Assembly: GCA_020348625.1 (NCBI GenBank)
Contig: CP070752.1
Location: forward strand, 1,477,407-1,484,689
Length of the DNA: 7,283 nucleotides
Direction of reading: 5' to 3'
DNA from: Deltaproteobacteria bacterium
GTDB lineage: Bacteria; Desulfobacterota; DSM-4660; Desulfatiglandales; B25-G16
Part shown: one piece after another, positions 5,824-7,283 of the stretch
Position numbering within the stretch: the stretch's first letter is position 1
Layout: each line of letters begins with the position of its first letter
The notes under the pieces: generated by a model
Databases searched by the model: none
The model's input: the letters and a program-made list of their open reading frames with translations, nothing else
Told to the model about the DNA's origin: nothing
Program-made: the position numbers and the translations under genes

Positions 5824-7251
5824 CTAATGCTTGCGTGGTAACACGACATAGACCTTGGTCCCCACTCCTGCTTCACTTTCTATCCATACCTTTCCTCTGT
5901 GCCCCTCGATGATATTCTTTACGATAGAAAGCCCGAGACCGCTGCCTTTTTCCTTGGTTGTAAAAAAGGGGCTGAATATCTTTCTGAGGTTTTCCTGCCT
6001 GATGCCGACCCCCGTATCCTCGATTGCTACCGTATAATCTTCTTTTCCCGCTTCAATTCCTATCGTGAGATTTCCACCATTTTCCATGGCCTGAATGGCG
6101 TTTATAAAGATATTCAAAAATGCCCTATGGAGAAGTGCCGGGTCTGCTTGGATGGTGCATGGTCTGTCACTCGGATTCCCGTTTCTGAGTATGACCCCTT
6201 TCCTATCCAATTCAGTTTGCAGAAAGGTGACGTTTCGTTCGATGACATCTTCCAAGTCGCAATCTTGGAAGTCCGGCACTTGGGGCCGGGCAAAGTCAAG
6301 GAAGTCGGTTACGATACTATTGAGGCGTCCTGATTCTTCAACAATAATACTCGACAGCTTCTCTTTCTCCTGATCATGAGTAGATTTCTCCGCCAGTAAC
6401 TCGGCCGTGCTCCTGATTATGCCGAGGGGATTCTTTATCTCATGCGATACGCCAGCGACCATTTCACCCAGGACAGCCAAGCGCTCCGCCTGATTCAGCT
6501 GGTCTTCTAACTGTTTTTGCTCTTGGGCACGTTTTGCCAGAATCCGCTCAGCCTTTCTTACCACGAGCAGTAGGGCCAGAAATATGAGGAACATGACTAG
6601 AAGAGATACGCCAAAGATGAGATATCTGAACCGCAGTATCGATTCATATTCCTTGGTCAGATCTTGGATTACCTCGAACACGCCCAGTATTCCTATATAA
6701 GAATAGGGCGGCTCTGCCTTGAAAGGGATAAACGTCCTGAGCTTTTTCTCCTTCGAGAAATCCATGAGCCACGTACCGAGGAAGGAGTCTTCACGGGATA
6801 CGAGTCGGGAACTGTACTTTCCCTCAAGGGCTATCTTATATCCCATGCCTCCTTTGCCAATTGTTCCCACCAGATCTCTGTCAGTGCTGTAAGCAATCTG
6901 TCCTTTCTGGGTATCATAAATGTTGACCGTTTCAAAGTTCAAGGAGTGAATGGTAGTCCTGACAATCTTATCCATGAGATCGAATTGGTCCTTCTCTCTG
7001 AGACTGATCTTGCCGTATTGGTATCTAACGGGGATGGTAAAGTAGTGAAAGACCTGATGATTTAAATTATTTGCAATAAGCAGGGCATGATTTTCATAGG
7101 TCTCCATGAGAACCTTAGTAGATTGCCGGTAAATGACCATTGAGAGGGCGAAGCTCGAAACGATGAGAATAATAAAGCTCATGTAAGCAAAGAACTTGAC
7201 CAGCCTGAACCGTTTGACCTCGGGTTTGATTTCTTTCGGGTTATGTTCCAT
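5824..7251 (-). CDS. Membrane sensor histidine kinase, partner of NtrC-type regulator
   Basis: From ATG 7251 the protein has 475 residues. It shows a transmembrane helix at about 17-41, an extracytoplasmic sensor region at 42-209, a second helix at about 211-231, and a coiled-coil connector (232-262). The HisKA domain follows, with H-box SHEIKNPLG (269-277, phospho-acceptor H270). The HATPase_c domain has the N-box (NIFINAIQAM, 380-389, N384), G1 DTGVG (412-416), F-box FSPFF (426-430) and G2 GSGLGL (436-441), so it should be active. The sensor region has a Cache-like stretch (NIYDTQKGQIAYSTD, 110-124, then LVGTIGKGG), suggesting a small-ligand fold; the ligand is unknown. The kinase half resembles the AtoS/ZraS/NtrB-like group that pairs with NtrC-type regulators, matching its neighbour 15 nt downstream. 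Start choice: ATG 7251 has GAGGG at 7262-7266, 10 nt upstream. A GTG at 7278 would add nine residues, and the frame stays open to the window edge, so a longer N-terminus cannot be excluded. Confidence 0.93.
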   Translation of the reverse strand: MEHNPKEIKPEVKRFRLVKFFAYMSFIILIVSSFALSMVIYRQSTKVLMETYENHALLIANNLNHQVFHYFTIPVRYQYGKISLREKDQFDLMDKIVRTTIHSLNFETVNIYDTQKGQIAYSTDRDLVGTIGKGGMGYKIALEGKYSSRLVSREDSFLGTWLMDFSKEKKLRTFIPFKAEPPYSYIGILGVFEVIQDLTKEYESILRFRYLIFGVSLLVMFLIFLALLLVVRKAERILAKRAQEQKQLEDQLNQAERLAVLGEMVAGVSHEIKNPLGIIRSTAELLAEKSTHDQEKEKLSSIIVEESGRLNSIVTDFLDFARPQVPDFQDCDLEDVIERNVTFLQTELDRKGVILRNGNPSDRPCTIQADPALLHRAFLNIFINAIQAMENGGNLTIGIEAGKEDYTVAIEDTGVGIRQENLRKIFSPFFTTKEKGSGLGLSIVKNIIEGHRGKVWIESEAGVGTKVYVVLPRKH

Positions 7252-7283
7252 GCCACCGACGCCCTCGCGGGGCCTCACATTTC

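Noticed and set aside
5855..7065. Several plus-strand open frames opposite the histidine kinase, including one of 144 codons
   Set aside because: The minus-strand kinase carries complete conserved motifs throughout this stretch; the opposite frames show no family features and are antisense shadows.
7252..7278. GTG start giving nine more residues on the kinase
   Set aside because: Possible, but ATG 7251 is the better codon with GAGGG upstream; the extra residues are Gly/Arg-rich with no feature. Left open because the window ends here.

Overview
The window looks like ordinary chromosomal DNA from a Gram-negative bacterium, most plausibly a member of the former Deltaproteobacteria (Desulfobacterota-type). 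The hints are a sigma54-activator two-component pair, moderate GC in the genes, and a copy of the short dispersed repeat that reads GTCATTGCGAG...GCGAAGC...AATCC, which is common in such genomes. The taxonomic placement is inference. No phage, transposase, CRISPR array, tRNA or rRNA is visible.

Left part, plus strand (320-4161): three genes run in one direction and may form an operon. They are a UvrD/PcrA-like SF1 helicase, endonuclease V (nfi) and the GTPase Era (era). The first gap is 88 nt and the second 19 nt. The first two proteins act on damaged or unwound DNA; Era acts in 30S ribosome maturation. The operon is preceded by a fold-back repeat (22-203) and a leader hairpin (215-268). It ends in a perfect 12-bp stem (4163-4198).

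Middle (4199-4443): an AT-rich gap lies between convergent genes. It holds two nearly identical 18-bp palindromes and, on the minus strand, a sequence resembling a sigma54 promoter. No convincing gene is seen there. The arrangement could be a small regulated transcript next to its regulator, but this is only a hypothesis.

Right part, minus strand (7251 down to 4444): a membrane-bound sensor histidine kinase is followed 15 nt later by an NtrC-family (REC-AAA+-Fis HTH) response regulator. They form a complete two-component system. The extracytoplasmic sensor domain should detect an unidentified signal, the kinase should phosphorylate D52 of the regulator, and the regulator should activate sigma54 promoters. 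Its targets cannot be named from this window.

Most of the window is well explained by known families. The unexplained signals are short non-coding symmetric elements: the fold-back repeat, the 16-bp palindrome just before nfi, and the paired palindromes plus sigma54-like site after the response regulator gene.
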